64,000 bases of DNA. It comes from Sipunculus nudus. Its lineage: Eukaryota; Annelida; Sipuncula; Golfingiida; Sipunculidae. Positions within the stretch are counted from its first letter, which is position 1. Each line of letters begins with the position of its first letter. The translations under genes and the position numbers were made by a program. This document shows, piece after piece, positions 38,979 through 52,118 of this stretch. The notes under the pieces were generated by a model. It was not told the origin of the DNA. It did not search any database and saw only the letters and a list, made by a program, of their open reading frames with translations. Location of the stretch: contig CM049318.1 of NCBI GenBank assembly GCA_026874595.1, positions 18,462,241-18,526,240 of the forward strand, given 5' to 3'.

Positions 38979-39838
38979 TTAGATATTGAGATTTCTATCA
39001 GACGTAAGCAAATTAACCATATTCTATGTCCTCAATTTACACCGACCGGCTCTCATAAAAAAAACTGTTGTTTACAATTTCCATCTTGTGTGTTTCTTTG
39101 TGTGTGCGTACGCACTTGTGTTAGTGGGCAGAATTTTGTGTATGTGTATGTGTTTGTGCGTGTGTAAGGTGATATACCCTGGGAACCACTTGGCACACAG
39201 CAGCGACGATTCCATGCCCCATTACAGAGTCCGCTGACGTACTGACCACTGCAGTACCTGGAGGTGTACTGACACGTGCCGCTCCTGGCCGTACATCTCT
39301 GATCTGAATAATGCGGAATAAAAATATTAGTGACCAATATTTTGGAATAAATTAAACATCATCTACATAAAATAAAAGGCTGATGTAATAAAGATAGTCT
39401 ATATGCAACAGCGTTTTGTGCCCTCCTAACCTGTTATTTCTTAAAATGTTATTTTTCCATTATTAAACTTCAGAATAACATGTTAATTATACCGCCAGTT
39501 AACGAAATTAAACTTTTAAACCTATACACGATTTACACATTTATAGGTCCTACCCATGGCATCAAAATCCAATTCACTGAGAGACAAATCCCACAATATG
39601 AACACACCGCTGTCCATTGAACCCGTTCACACAAATATACAACATAAATTTTGAATTGTCACATTGTCACATAGAAAGTACTTAAATGCCAAATCTACAC
39701 AATTGGTACAGCAGGTACTTTTAAAGGCGTAATAATAGAAACCTGGAAGCGTTAACGTAAATGTCACAGCACTGTGTTACCTGCCAACGTGGCTGACACT
39801 CCGACCAAAATCACCAGGGCAAAAACAGTCAATTTCAT
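37135..39838 (-). CDS. Secreted Cys-rich module + M15 peptidase (predicted peptidoglycan peptidase)
   Basis: Five exons on the - strand: 39838-39781, 39303-39178, 38452-38325, 37893-37746, 37328-37135. Together they give 654 bp and 217 residues. Residues 1-19 are a signal peptide (MKLTVFALVILVGVSATLA). Residues 20-61 hold one C-x6-C-x6-C-x8-C-x7-CC module (YCSGQYVSGLCNGAWNRRCC). Residues 62-217 match the M15 (VanY/endolysin-type) zinc metallopeptidase fold. S129-x-H131-xx-G134-x-A136-x-D138 (SNHLVGHAID) gives the first two zinc ligands, and GLRWGGVWSTKDPVHID (175-191) gives the third, H189. Bacterial and phage relatives cut L-Ala-D-Glu or D-Ala-D-Ala bonds of cell-wall peptides. The secreted animal protein is inferred to act on bacterial walls. 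Intron 4 appears to use a GC donor. AATAAA on the - strand lies at 37061-37056. Confidence 0.88.
37392..37564. mobile_element. 173-bp pogo/Tigger-like MITE
   Basis: It starts CAGTAGGACCTCGAAATCTC and ends with the reverse complement of CAGTTAAACTTCGACTAACG. TA flanks it on both sides (37390-37391, 37565-37566). CAGTxxAACCTCGA ends with TA duplication are typical of pogo/Tigger-type mariner relatives. It lies in the intron between the last two M15-peptidase exons. Related-looking sequence occurs at about 49570-49690 and 61568-61660. Confidence 0.65.
38248..38282. repeat. (TA)n microsatellite
   Basis: TA dinucleotides about 43 bp past the donor site of M15-peptidase exon 3. Confidence 0.95.
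38771..38970. repeat. Cluster of (GT)n, (CA)n and (TA)n microsatellites
   Basis: GT tract near 38775-38790, CA tract near 38862-38890, TA tract 38938-38970, all in the intron between the Cys module and the peptidase domain. Confidence 0.85.
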
Positions 39839-39896
39839 GTCTTGGTTGTTCGCGGATCCTTCACGTTAAACAATACTAAGTGTCGCCAATACAGCG

Positions 39897-39907
39897 GTTA
39901 TATATAG
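39897..39907 (-). promoter_or_regulatory. Putative TATA box of the M15-peptidase gene
   Basis: On the - strand GCTATATATAACC sits about 60 bases before the ATG at 39838, a sensible distance for a TATA box with a short 5' UTR. Confidence 0.5.
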
Positions 39908-41177
39908 CATATTTACATAACGCAGTACCCTATGCAGTGAATAAACACAGCCAATGGGATGGCATTGACATCTGGCTCATGCGTATTCATATGTAAATAA
40001 GAAAAAAATGAATTGTAGTGATATCGATATCTGTCTATAAATTGTTTTGTATGTGCTGCCACCAAGTGGTACATGTGATACACATTACCATTTTATCTTT
40101 ATGGTTATATTTAAAAATGGACATGGCTTAAATAAAGTGCGTCGTACAACACAGTGGTTATCTTTTATCCATTAGAATCCACGAACCGTCCCTAAATCCA
40201 GTCAACAATAACATTAGGCCTACATGAATGACTGGTCGGCCTGGAGTGCACACGACTGAGATAACAAAGGTGGCGGTTTCTGATTGGTATATATACCTCA
40301 CTAATATGTAAAATATTTCAGGTTGTTCATATTCCGATAATATACGCAAAACCCCACGAGTGTGTACTAATAAAGCTCATACTGCATATACCAGTTAGTA
40401 TAACAGTAAGATTCTTTTTTTTTCTTTTTTTTTTCATGCTTGGAGCTTTTCAATGAATAAATGACTTGCATAAATAAACTACTAACATGTGTTTGGCAAA
40501 GTCCTTGGTCATTATACTCTGAATCACCAATGTGTGTCCACCTGCTTTCTGGAGATTATTTTCTTAAAAGCTGTACTTTTCAATAATTTCCAAGAAAGCT
40601 GCATATGGAAGTGACAATCTAATATGACAAGCAGAAATTATAAAATTGATCTCCAATTAACGTTTTACACTTACTCTTTCCAATCATTTGAATGGTCAGA
40701 TGTGTCATCGCATGAGTACCCATCTTTGTTTTGGCTGGTGTTATTATTTTAGAGTGTGTACATGACATCATCCAATCAGCAGCTGTCAAATGAGGCCAAT
40801 TTTTGCATTTGACCACTGACCTTGACCGCCATAATTGGGTCTGATATAGTGTTAAATATAGACTGATTTCCAATATTTTAATATAATTCTGTTTCATAAA
40901 TACTGTAAATGTTAGGTATTTATTTGCCTTGTTTAATATAAGGTCCATTATCATTTTCTCCCTTGAAATGTAACAAATAGATATCCCACATGCGCCGTTT
41001 TTTCTTTAGTTCTAACTACATACGTTCAAATCTGCTTGCATCACAGGGTCATGAAAAGTGACCATGCAAGTGCAGTTGCATGACGACTTTCCAAATATGG
41101 CAAAGAACTGGTACGTAGCCCAAAAAAATGACACGCGTGACCTTCGACCAAGGAGGCGGGGCATGTGGGATAAATCA

Positions 41178-41291
41178 GTTATAGCCCAATGAAATGTAAA
41201 GCAAGCCATGAGATTTGCTTGGCTTGTGTAAATCATAGCAGGCAAGCCTCGCAAACCTCATGGCTTGCGTAACATTTCATTGGGCTATAAC
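41178..41291. repeat. Foldback (hairpin) element
   Basis: GTTATAGCCCAATGAAATGT at 41178 is the inverted copy of the stretch ending 41291. Arms of about 35 bp continue inward imperfectly (TTTGCTTGGCTTG against CAAGCCTCGCAAA), leaving a short loop. Likely a small MITE. Confidence 0.75.
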
Positions 41292-42559
41292 CATACTAAT
41301 TTTCCGAGAAAAAAACAGGTGGAAATGTGGGGATGAAACGGACCATAAATCGCTCATGCAGTCACTCAGGTCCTCAACACCTACAATTATAATTGCGTTA
41401 TAAACCGTTTTCTCAAGATACAAGCCGAGTAAATTGGCTTCTTTATATATGAACAAATAACGTCACTTTTACTGTAAAACTGTACCAGGATACCCAAATA
41501 TATATAAACCACTGGCATTTAACACCATGACAGCTGATAGTATAAAAGAAGTCAATTACATAGATTTTCTGGAAATAAAACCCATTGGTTTTAAAACGAA
41601 ATTTTTAAACACGGGCGGATTTAGACCGATTATCTGGGAAACCGTTTTAAAACAGAGCCCGATTTTACATCAAGGACCATTTTCTTCATTACATTTCTGC
41701 ATGCAAGATTTTTGTATTAAGTCTACTTGCAGTCCTTGCACACTTGTTTACCTGAGCAGCCCCCCCCCCCTCGATGCTATGATTCTGTATCAACCCCTTT
41801 TGAATTTCCATATCATGCGTTTAAATCAAACGCTGTTATACTTATCCCTCGGGTGTATAACGTCACTAGTAGAAATTCCTCTTCCGTTAGTTTTCTAAAA
41901 CCAGTAACAATTCGTTTGAGTTATAATTGTTATATCTGCTGCAGTTTAGTGGTGTGTTGGTATAAGGGTTCTCGACCTGTGATTATGGTTATTGATTTAA
42001 GCCTCGTTCTGATCTCGTAAGATCCTTGCCTAGATCTTATCCATTGATGTGCGCCCTCCTTATTCCGGTGAAAATGTGATTTGTATACACATTTAATGCT
42101 GTGTTATGATAACCGTAGCTGCTTTTCACCCTCCGAATCTCCGTTGTGGTGTAATATTTGGGAGATTCGACAACCCTACGTTTCGGTATACTGGTCATGG
42201 GCGCAGTAGTCCAGCACTGGACGTTTACCGGCCTCACAAAGACCCCGCTCCCACTGCCCCGTCCCGTCAACGTCCAGTACGAAAGTAACACATTACATTC
42301 TTCCAGCCATCATCGTTTCCTTCCGACCAATGGTAAATCGTAAGTCAGAATTATGAAACTTTACCATCTGGCGGAAATATCATACTTATCCCTCCACAAT
42401 ACATCCAACAATCCCTAAAACTGTCGCCGCTTATCCTTTAAATACACTCGTATACTGCTTGTCCATGGACAACTCAGGGGAGTATTAGAAATGTTGCCAC
42501 TAGTAATTATTATACATATTGTAAATAAACGAAAATAATGTTGTTGAAGAAATTGCTAA

Positions 42560-42665
42560 ATTTATTTAACTAAAACTTGAAGGTTAAACTTTATTTAACT
42601 TAAAATTGATGGTTAAATTTTATTCAACTATAAATTGATTGTTTAATTTTATTTAACTATAAAAT
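42560..42665. repeat. Short AT-rich tandem repeat
   Basis: About three units of TTTATTTAACTxxAAATTGATGGTTAAA type, period near 33-37 bp. Confidence 0.6.
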
Positions 42666-43329
42666 GAGCCTCTCCGTCCCGAGTAAATTGTGGCCACTTT
42701 CTGGATATTTCAATTTCATAAAATCAGCAAATTTTGCTGCCAGTCTCCCTCAAAGTTCACAAAAATTGTTTGAATAATTTTTTTATTTTTGTTAAATATG
42801 CCATTCTCTTAATGGACCTATCCTTTAATATTATTACATGTAACACTAAAATGGTAATAATAAAATGAAAACACAACTTTTCTGATAATTCTTTATTCAT
42901 CCATAGAATATTATCATCAGAGCTGTTAATATAAATGTTCAATGTTATGATCAATGTAAATATAAATGTTCAATAAATGTTATTAATACTTTACACCTGC
43001 CCTGACTTCTGATTTAAAGTACAAATCGAAGCCAAGCACCTGTTACATTACACATCTAGTAAATATGGGCGATGAATTAAGATGACTGAGATAAAAACTG
43101 TAGCTACTACACGACCTGATTATTATTTGTTTGCACTAGACCTGGACCTGCAAGTGCACTTATATAGTACCTCACATTTTTGTCGTGTTGAGACCAACTG
43201 TTCAATACAATGACGGACTAATGAAGAGGTTTCAAAGTAGTTCAAAGCAATCAACATGTGACATCTCTATTTAATATTCTACGCGCATGTACCGCATGTG
43301 CCACAGTGTTAAAATGATAACAATCACAA

Positions 43330-43435
43330 ATAGAGTCAGCTACAACTGAGCGCCAGCTTGAATGGACGATCTTTTGCACGAAATCCTTGATAATTCACTA
43401 CTGAGCTTTTTTATAAGTAACTTCAAATGCTTAAG
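43330..43435 (+). other. Possible non-coding first exon of the nucleoside transporter gene
   Basis: A good donor, TTAAG|GTAAGTTTG, ends this stretch at 43435, and a good acceptor (TTTAATTTCAG) at 44200 precedes the coding exon. The 5' end is unknown, and no transcript evidence is available. Confidence 0.3.
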
Positions 43436-43629
43436 GTAAGTTTGTCTGAAATCTTTTAAAATTGTTTCTCGGGTACGCTATGTTACGTAACAAGAAATCT
43501 ATATTCTAAGGATTGTAAGCCTACGACTTGTGAGTGTTCCTATTGTGCGATACTCCCAAACCGTGTTTCGCATTCCCTTATTCGGCCCAAATTCCCTGGT
43601 TCATTCAGGCACCGATGACTGTACATTGT

Positions 43630-43830
43630 TGAATAAACGTTGACGACGTTCCTGAATTCGGATCAATTTCCGGATCTACACCAAAATCGAATCTCCATTG
43701 GCTCATTCCCATAAAATCTCATGAGATTCCATTCATTTTTTCGTAAGTTATAATACAAGAACACACACAAACACACACAGATAGACGGACGAGGATGAAC
43801 GCATACGTTCCTTGTGGAAGCAATTATCAA
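43630..43830. repeat. Dispersed repeat 3' end ('GGATCAATTTCCGGATC' family)
   Basis: TTCCTGAATTCGGATCAATT and CCGGATCTACACCAAAATCG, followed by a CA-rich ACACACAGATAGACGGACGA stretch, match a tail I know from many invertebrate repeats. A diverged relative is at about 58455-58505. Confidence 0.55.
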
Positions 43831-44233
43831 CCAAGATTTAACTCTAAGCTGCTTTTCCGTGTTGTGTGTATCATACGATTAATTATGGTATAAATCATCA
43901 TAAAGGTAAAATTAATTTGAAAATTAAACATTCCACGATTAAACTGATTTGTTATGTAATAAATTAAAGTGTTAAGTCATGTGTTGGTCATGTCACTAGT
44001 TATGTGAACATTGTCAAGGCGGGTCCTGTCAAGAACCATCTGAAGTGCCCTATAAACCTTTTGAAGTCACCATAGCATATAAAAAAAGGATAAATTTGGG
44101 GCACTGCGCTGAAAGAGGTTTCTTATTTGCATTTTTATTAAACGTTTAATCCTGCTTGCTTTTTATCATTATGAACAAGACAATATATTTTTAATTTCAG
44201 AAAAAATAACAGAGTTCCCGTCATACACATATA

Positions 44234-47200
44234 ATGGAAGGTACCACTCCTCCAGATAGTAGTTACCATGGCAATGTGTGCTCTCATCGCATATTTGTGA
44301 TACAGGAGGGGTTAAGCCAGTTTTACGAGAACAACAAACCCTGGATTTGTGGTGGTTTATTTTTGTTCCTCGTCGCCAATTATGCCGTGTACTTCATTTT
44401 CTCAATGCTGCATCACTTCGGGGATGAAGGGTCCGTCAGACTGCTTTGGGTTACGTGCGTCGTTTTGTTCTTCCTCTGTTTGACAGTATTCCAGATGCTT
44501 TGTAAGGACAGGATCGGTCTGTGTACGAGGCCGTGCATGGAGACGATACGGCCACACACTATCCGAATATCTTGGTAGGTCAAATACATGAAGCTTTGAC
44601 ATTGTCTTTTTGTACTCTTTTGTATCATAGGTTTTTATGTCCTCAAGAATCTACTTAAAAGATTAGTCTGATTAATCCTCATAAAAAAACACTTTAATAT
44701 ATTCGAATATAAATGTTTCAATTTACAATCAGTTTAAACGTTATCTAATTATCGTCTTTCAAAAACATTTCATTACTTTTTATAAATATATATATTATCA
44801 ATAAATCAATTTATCAAGGTGCCTGAAAAGGAATGTTCTGTAATATACAAACATTAACTCGTATGCTGAGCAATTTGGTTGACAACGTTTCGTGTGGGGA
44901 TTATCTTAGCAATGTAAATGATAAAAATCTCTACTTTTATTGATACACTAGCTGATAAACCCGTTATACCGGGCTTTTTACCGGGGTTGGGGAGATATAT
45001 TGAATGAGATGTGGAATTTTGGCTCATTTTTAATTCTAAAAGTTAACGAAAATATAGGTTTTCAGTGGGAAACCTGTCTCAATAAGATATGTATAAATAA
45101 TTTTTACATATATTTTGTCGCGCTGTGCTCGTGGCAAGAAATTCTGCCCCGGTATGTTTACCTTGAAGACCTGGTCAGTGATGACGTTTACATTGCGAAC
45201 CGGAATAAGACGCGGGGGCATTCAGGTTTTCGATGATATTTGACTGGATTTTATCGTTGGACGTATAAAGGATAAGGTTGATGTGAGGAACACATAAACG
45301 ATTAATTAAATGTACGTTGCAAGGAAACTATTCCTAAAGAAAGAAACAGAAATATACATATCTCGTAAGCAGCAGAAGCGGACCAAAGGGGACTCCATGC
45401 AGAGGGTCCATATCCCATTCTCAGCCACCGCAACCTTTTCCTTCATCGTATCAGAAACATTTTGAGGCCTTAAACCCCCGCCACCACTCCAACCCATCCC
45501 ACCCCTACCCATCCTTGTTCCTGAAATTTGGACCTTGAATAAGGTTTAGTCATTAATCCTCCTGGGTTGAACTCTCCCTTTCATAAAGCGAGAAACATGT
45601 GTTTTTCTCTTTTACTGACCACGCACGTGGGTGAGAGCCTCGTTTAAATGTAATGCCCGACATGCTCAAATCCCTCACTGAAAGCAAGCGTTATTCATAT
45701 GAACAATAGTCTGGGGTTGAGTGACCACTATGCACGCTTTCCGGTCATTGCCGAAGGCAGTTCGGCTATGCTCGGTCCAACCTCAGTGCAAGTCAGTAAA
45801 AACGGAAAAATCACTCAAAATTATATATACATTAAATTTTTTTATTCTCATATCGCCTATGTCACTGCGGGGATAATAACCTTTAAAATGATGTATGGAA
45901 GAGTATTGTATACAGGCGGTTTTAGAGAACATTACGAACAAACGTCAACCGAATTCCTTTTATAAGTATAAGATATATGAAGCATGTGGTAGTACAATAT
46001 TACCGCTGAATAATAATTATGTGACAAATCACATTTTAGGATCTACAAAAAAAACTAAATATCACATACTAATATTTTTTTTTCTAAAGCCACTCAATAA
46101 TTATGTAATTGTATTTCACATTATGTAAACTTTAATGTCTAACAGGGCCCTGTGATAGATACAGCAATCTTTTTTAATGGGTTACCCTGTAAAAGAATGT
46201 TTAAATAAGTCATAAAAATATATTTAACAGCGATATGGGAATACAAAGCGATGTACAGTTGCCGGCGCTATTCAGGTGATGTGGCTCCAAGGAAACGATT
46301 TTCTGTTAACATCTGATGCATATTTGTTTACAATTTATCATATACTGATAACTATTAGTAATTCACAACTGAAATAACAGTTGTTATTTGTTTCTCTGAC
46401 AGGGCGGTGATCGCTTTATTATTCATATTCATCATGACCTTTGTGACCGTGGACGTGGTGCGTCACAACGTCCCTTATAACCTGGTGTCCGCCTCCGGTT
46501 TGCTGGTCTACGTGCTGCTCTTCTTCGTCTTCTCATATAACCCAGGCCAGGTAAGAGTTGTGGACACGTCTCTCCTTCATCTCCTCATATAACCATGTCC
46601 ATGTAAGTGTTGCGAGACATGTGTCTTTTCATATAACTCTTCCCAGGAAAGTGTTACGGACACTTCTGCTCTTCATCTTCTCATATAGTCCTGCCCAAGT
46701 TAGTGTTGTTGATACGTCTCTTCTTCGTCTTTTCATGAACCCTGCCCGGTAAGTGTTGTCGACACGTCTCTTCTCCGTCTTCTCATATAATCCTGCCCTG
46801 GTAGGTGTTGTCGACACGTCTCTTCTCCGTCTTTTCATATAATCCCGCCCAGGTAAGTGTTGTCGACACGTCTATTCTTCCTCTTCTCATATGACCCTGC
46901 CCAGGTAAGTGTTGTCGATACGTCTCCTTCTATCTTCTCATATAATCCTGCCCAGGTAAGTGTTGCGGCTACGTCTCCTTGTATCTTCTCATATAATCCT
47001 GCCCAGGTAAGTGTTGTCGTCACGTCTCTTCTCCGTCTTCTCAGACAACCATGCCCAAATAAGTGTTTTCGACACGTCTCATCTCCTTCTTCTCACATAA
47101 CCCTGCCAAGGTAGGTGTTATCGACAAGTCTCTTCTCCATCTTCTCATATAATCCTGCCCTTGTTGGTGTTGTCGACACGTCTCTTCTTCGTGTTCTTAT

Positions 47201-50200
47201 ATAATCCTGCCCAGGTAGGTGTTGTCGACACGTCTCTTCTCCTTCTTCTCATATAACCCTGCCCAGGCAGGTGTTGTCGATACGTCTCCTTCTATCTTCT
47301 TGTATAATCCTGCACAGGTAAGTGTTGTCGCCACGTCTCTTCTGCGTCTTCTCAGACAATCCTGCCCCGGTAAGTATTGTCGCCACGTCTCTTCTCCGTC
47401 TTCTCAGACAATCCTGCCCCGGTAAGTGTTTTCGCCACGTCTCTTCTCCGTATTCCCAGACAATACTGTCCCGGTAAGTGTTGTCCACACGTCTCTTCTT
47501 CGTCTTCTCATATAACCCTGCCCAGGTAGGTGTTGTCGACACGTCTCTTCTTCGTCTTTTCATATAACCCTGCCCTGGTAGGTGCTGTCGACACGTCTCT
47601 TCTCCTTATTCTTATATAATCCTGCCCAGGTAGGTGTTGTCGACACGTCCCTTCTGCATGTTCTCATATAACCCTGCCCAGGCAGGTGTTGTCGATACGC
47701 CTCCTTCTATCTTCTCATATAATCCTGCACAGGTAAGTGTTGTCGCCACGTCTCTTCTCCCTCTTCTCAGACAATCCTGCCCCGGTACGTGTTGTTGCCA
47801 CGTCTCTTCTGCGTCTTCTCAGACAATCCTGCCCAGCTAGGTGTTATCGACAAGTCTCTTCTCCATCTTCTCATATAATCCTGCCCTTGTTGGTGTTGTC
47901 GACACGTCTCTTCTTCTTTTTCTCATATAACCCTGCCCAGGTAGGTGTTGTCGACACGTCTCTTCTTCGTCTTCTCATATAACCATGCCCTGGTAGGTGC
48001 TGTCGACACGTCTCTTCTCCTTCTACTTATATAATCCTGCCCAGGTAGGTGTTGTCGACACGTCCCTTCTGCATGTTTTCATGTAATCCTGCCCAGGTAG
48101 GTGTTGTTGACACGTCTCTTCTCCGTCTTCTCAGACAACCCTGCCCAGGTAGTGTTGTCGACACGTCTCTTCTTCGTGTTCTCATATAATCCTGCCCAGG
48201 TAGGTGTTGTCTTCTCCTTCTTCTCATATAACCCTGCCCAGGTAGGTGTTGTCGATACGTCTCCTTCTATCTTCTCATATAATCCTGCCCAGGTAAGTGT
48301 TGTCGCCACGTCTCTTCTCCGTCTTCTCAGACAATCCTGCCCCGGTACGTGTTGTCGCCACGTCTCTCCTTCGTCTTCTCAGACAATCCTGCCCCGGTAA
48401 GTGTTGTCGACACGTCTCTTCTCCGTCTTCTCAGGCAATCCTGCCCCGGTAAGTGTTGTCGCCACGTCTCTTCTCCGTTTTCTCAGACCATCCTGCCTCG
48501 GTAAGTGTTGTCGACACGTCTGTTCTCCGTCTTCTCAGACAATCCTCCCCAGGTAAGAGTTGTCTTCTCAGACAATCCTGCCCCGGTAAGTGTTGTCGAC
48601 ACGTCTCCTTCTATCTTCTCATATAATCCTGCCCAGGTAAGTGTTGTCGATACGTCTCCTTCTATCTTCTCATATAATCCTGCCCAGGTTAGTGTTGTCG
48701 CCACGTCTCTTCTCCGTCTTCTCAGACAATCCTGCCCCGATAAGTGTTGTCGCCACGTCTCTTCACCTTCTTCTCAGACAATCCTGCCCCGGCAAGTGTT
48801 GTCGACACGTCTCTTCTCCGTCTTCTCAGACAATCCTGCCCCGGTAAGTGTTGTCGCCACGTCTCTTCTCCGTCCTCTCAGACAATCCTGCCCAGGTAAG
48901 TGTTGTCGCCACGTCTCTTCTCCGTCCTCTCAGACAACCCTGCCCCGGTAAGTGTTGTCGCCACGTCTCTTCTCCGTTTTCTCAGACAATACTGCCCTTG
49001 TTGGTGTTGTCGACACGTCTCTTCTTCCTCTTCTCATATAACCCTGCCCAGGTAGGTGTTGTCGACACGTCTCTTCTTCGTCTTCTCATATAACCCTGCC
49101 CAGGTAGGTGTTGTCGACACGTCTCTTCTTCGTCTTCTCAGACAATCCTGCCCCGGTAAGTGTTGTCGACACGTCTCTTCTCCGTCTTCTTATTTCCGAG
49201 CGATCCTGCTAAGATAAGTGTTGCCAACATATCTAATATATGTTCCACATGGTACTTATATATTTTACTATATTATATATTGTAACATATATTAAACTCT
49301 CTTCTTTAGGTACGTTGGCGCCCGGTGGTTTGGGGTCTTGGTCTCCAGTTCCTCTTCGCGATCGTGATACTTCGTACCACGTGGGGTCGTGTCGCCTTCA
49401 ATTGGCTTGGTAACAGAGTAGCAGAATTCATGAAGCATACCGAAGCCGGGGCAGAGTTCGTGTTTGGTACTTCCTACAGAGAACACTCATTTGCCTTCCT
49501 GGTATTTTTCTTATCACTCGAGAAAGTCTATATCACTTAATTTTTTTTCTTAAATACAGAAAAACATTACCTAAAGACCACCGGTTTAGCGACCACTTTT
49601 TCGGGTTCCAGACGCTCTTTTTAATAAGTTTTCGCTTTGACGGCCATTTTATCGAGGTCCCGATGGTTTTCGTAATTTCGAGGTTTAATTTTATTATTCA
49701 ACTTTCCGCTTTGTATATTTTTTTTTATATTTCGAATTTCCTGTAACTTCTTTTAGCAAGCAGCTAATAATAAAATTAAGAACTGTGCGCCAACTGTAGT
49801 ATAAAAAGTGTTTCTTCGATCTTATTTGAATCGGGACCAGTGAAGGGGTCTGAAATGTCCCTTCTGTTCTCTAAATCATTAACTTTATTCCAGAGAGCGT
49901 TTAAGGTATCTATTTCAAGTCTAGAAACAATTGGCGCGCAATACCTTTGGTGGCAATATAGTCATTATACTTTATTCTCAGTTGAAACATGTATGATCAA
50001 GGAATAAAAAAAATAAGAGTTACAATGTGCGGGTTTGTATGTGTGTGTCTCACATTTAGAGCATCAAGGTGGTTAAATGTACGTAATTTAAATTAAATCA
50101 TTGCTAAATCATAACTTTTAAGCGTATACGTTTCATACATGAATATTAAAATACTATGATAAAATTCATATAATATTTAAGTTCATTTAGCTGACACATA

Positions 50201-50884
50201 TCTCATAATGTTATATTTCTTATATTTCAGTATACCGGGATATCTAATTTAGCAAAACAGAATCTTATTGTTGACGCTTATGTTTTTTTCTGTTAAAACC
50301 ATCTGCAAATGGCTACTTCTGTATTCATGAATGATAGTTCAGTTTGTTTTCAGGTTATGATCACATCATTTAGCTCCATCAGGATGTTCCCTGACTCCGG
50401 CCCACTTATCATAATCACCTAAATATTTCTTCAGGCTTTACCGATGGTAGTGTTCTTGAGTGCGACTGTCTCGGTACTTTACTACTTGGGCGTAATGCAA
50501 TGGATCATCCTCAAAATGGCGGCCGTCATGGAACACGTGATGGGTACTTCCGCTTCCGAGTCCCTGAGCGCGGCAGGAAACATCTTTCTTGGACAAGTAA
50601 GAGTATCCACTGCTTAAAATAAGGCCAGATACTTAATTGAATATGTTGAACAGGGCGCATATGCTTTATTTGCTATACATAAAATATTCAACACAGACCA
50701 TCCCAGACAGTTAAACGTTTTCAATATATCTCTTACCAATGAAATTCACTGAATATATTTTTCTCTATTAATTTTACAAACAGTTTCTTAGGTCAATTAA
50801 ACATGGATAATTGATTATTTTTTCTACCCTGGTCATGGGTGCAGATAAGTCATAGGAGTAAACGTAATAAAAGTACCATGTCCA

Positions 50885-50938
<54 letters not shown>

Positions 50939-52078
50939 TATTTCTGGAAGACATTTTATAATATATAGGACTTTGAGGCGCCTTCGACGCATTCAACATT
51001 GGGGATTACTTTGACTGTCTTAACGCTTGATACATTAGGAAAGACAGTTGACAGCTAACCACCTCACACAACGCCTTTTAGATTTAAGATTTAAGGTGGC
51101 ATATTTGTAATTACTTTGCACTTTAAGTCTCATTAAAATGCCAATAAATCATCCTATTATTTTGCAAACGCCCATAAAGTATATTTTATTTTAAACCTTA
51201 CACAATTATCTAACGGATGAAATATAATTTGTTTTCATTTCTCATCAATGACGTTCTTATTTTACACTTCAATAAACACTTTTTTTTGTACAAAACGAGT
51301 TATTCCAAACATGTCGTAGCAGATAGCAAGTTTTCAGTAGGCCCATGTTAAAATACATAAAAATATATTTTTTTCACTGGCCTTACACAAAGTTTTCATG
51401 TTTAATATGAAATTATTTTTTTTCCTTTAAGAATTAACTTTCTTGTGAAAAAAAGCCAATAACTTTTTTTCAGAATAACAATTTAAAAAATAAAACACTT
51501 TTTGGTAAACATATTTGTGGGTATGAAATTAGACGTGTATGTGATTTTTCTTAAAGAGAAATATCGATTTAAAACTCATGCATATTACTTAAATCCCATT
51601 ATGAGAAAAGAGCGAAAACGGCATGCGTGCGTTCCCGCTAAAATAAAGTCCTTAACAAGGGTTTGTTGTGAATGACAACATGTTGTTGTTATTAAGTATA
51701 GTATGATAACACGAATATGCTTTAATCTTACTCCTTTTGTTTTCATATTTGCATGTTAAAACGATTTTAATGCACAATTTTACATCTGAAAGCTGAGCTA
51801 CACCTGTACCCACGTGTCTGGGTGGACCTCAGGCACGGTCAGTGACTCGTCCCGAGGTTTGCTGGCAATCAGGTGCTAAGAAGATTAACGCGCGCCGTGC
51901 TAACCGCAGCGATCGGTCATATCTTCCGCTCAACAACTTCTCCAAACAAACATAATTAGCGACATTACACTCTCTCCCTATCTCTCCATATATACCTGAC
52001 AATTATTCAGATGTTACGTATGAACAATTAACAATCCTTTATAATAAATCCCACATTCTTCTTTTTTCTTCTTCTCTT

Positions 52079-52118
<40 letters not shown>

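Larger units (their letters stand above)
39910..43330. other. Intergenic region between the M15-peptidase and nucleoside transporter genes
   Basis: No gene recognised. It contains a foldback at 41178-41291 and a short ~33-bp AT-rich tandem (about 42560-42665, TTTATTTAACTxxAAATTGAT units). Confidence 0.45.

Noticed and set aside
41527-41898. 123-residue frame in the intergenic region
   Set aside because: No recognisable domain, C-run inside, no signal peptide or splice logic; probably chance.
46558-49093. Repeated open frames on both strands ([14 protein letters not shown]-like and TWAGLYEK-like) resembling a repeat protein
   Set aside because: They are translations of the 52-bp minisatellite inside an SLC28 intron. 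Frames break often, and the pattern is explained by the DNA repeat.
46551-49200. CRISPR-like array
   Set aside because: Units are contiguous, with no unique spacers, in a eukaryotic intron; it is a minisatellite.
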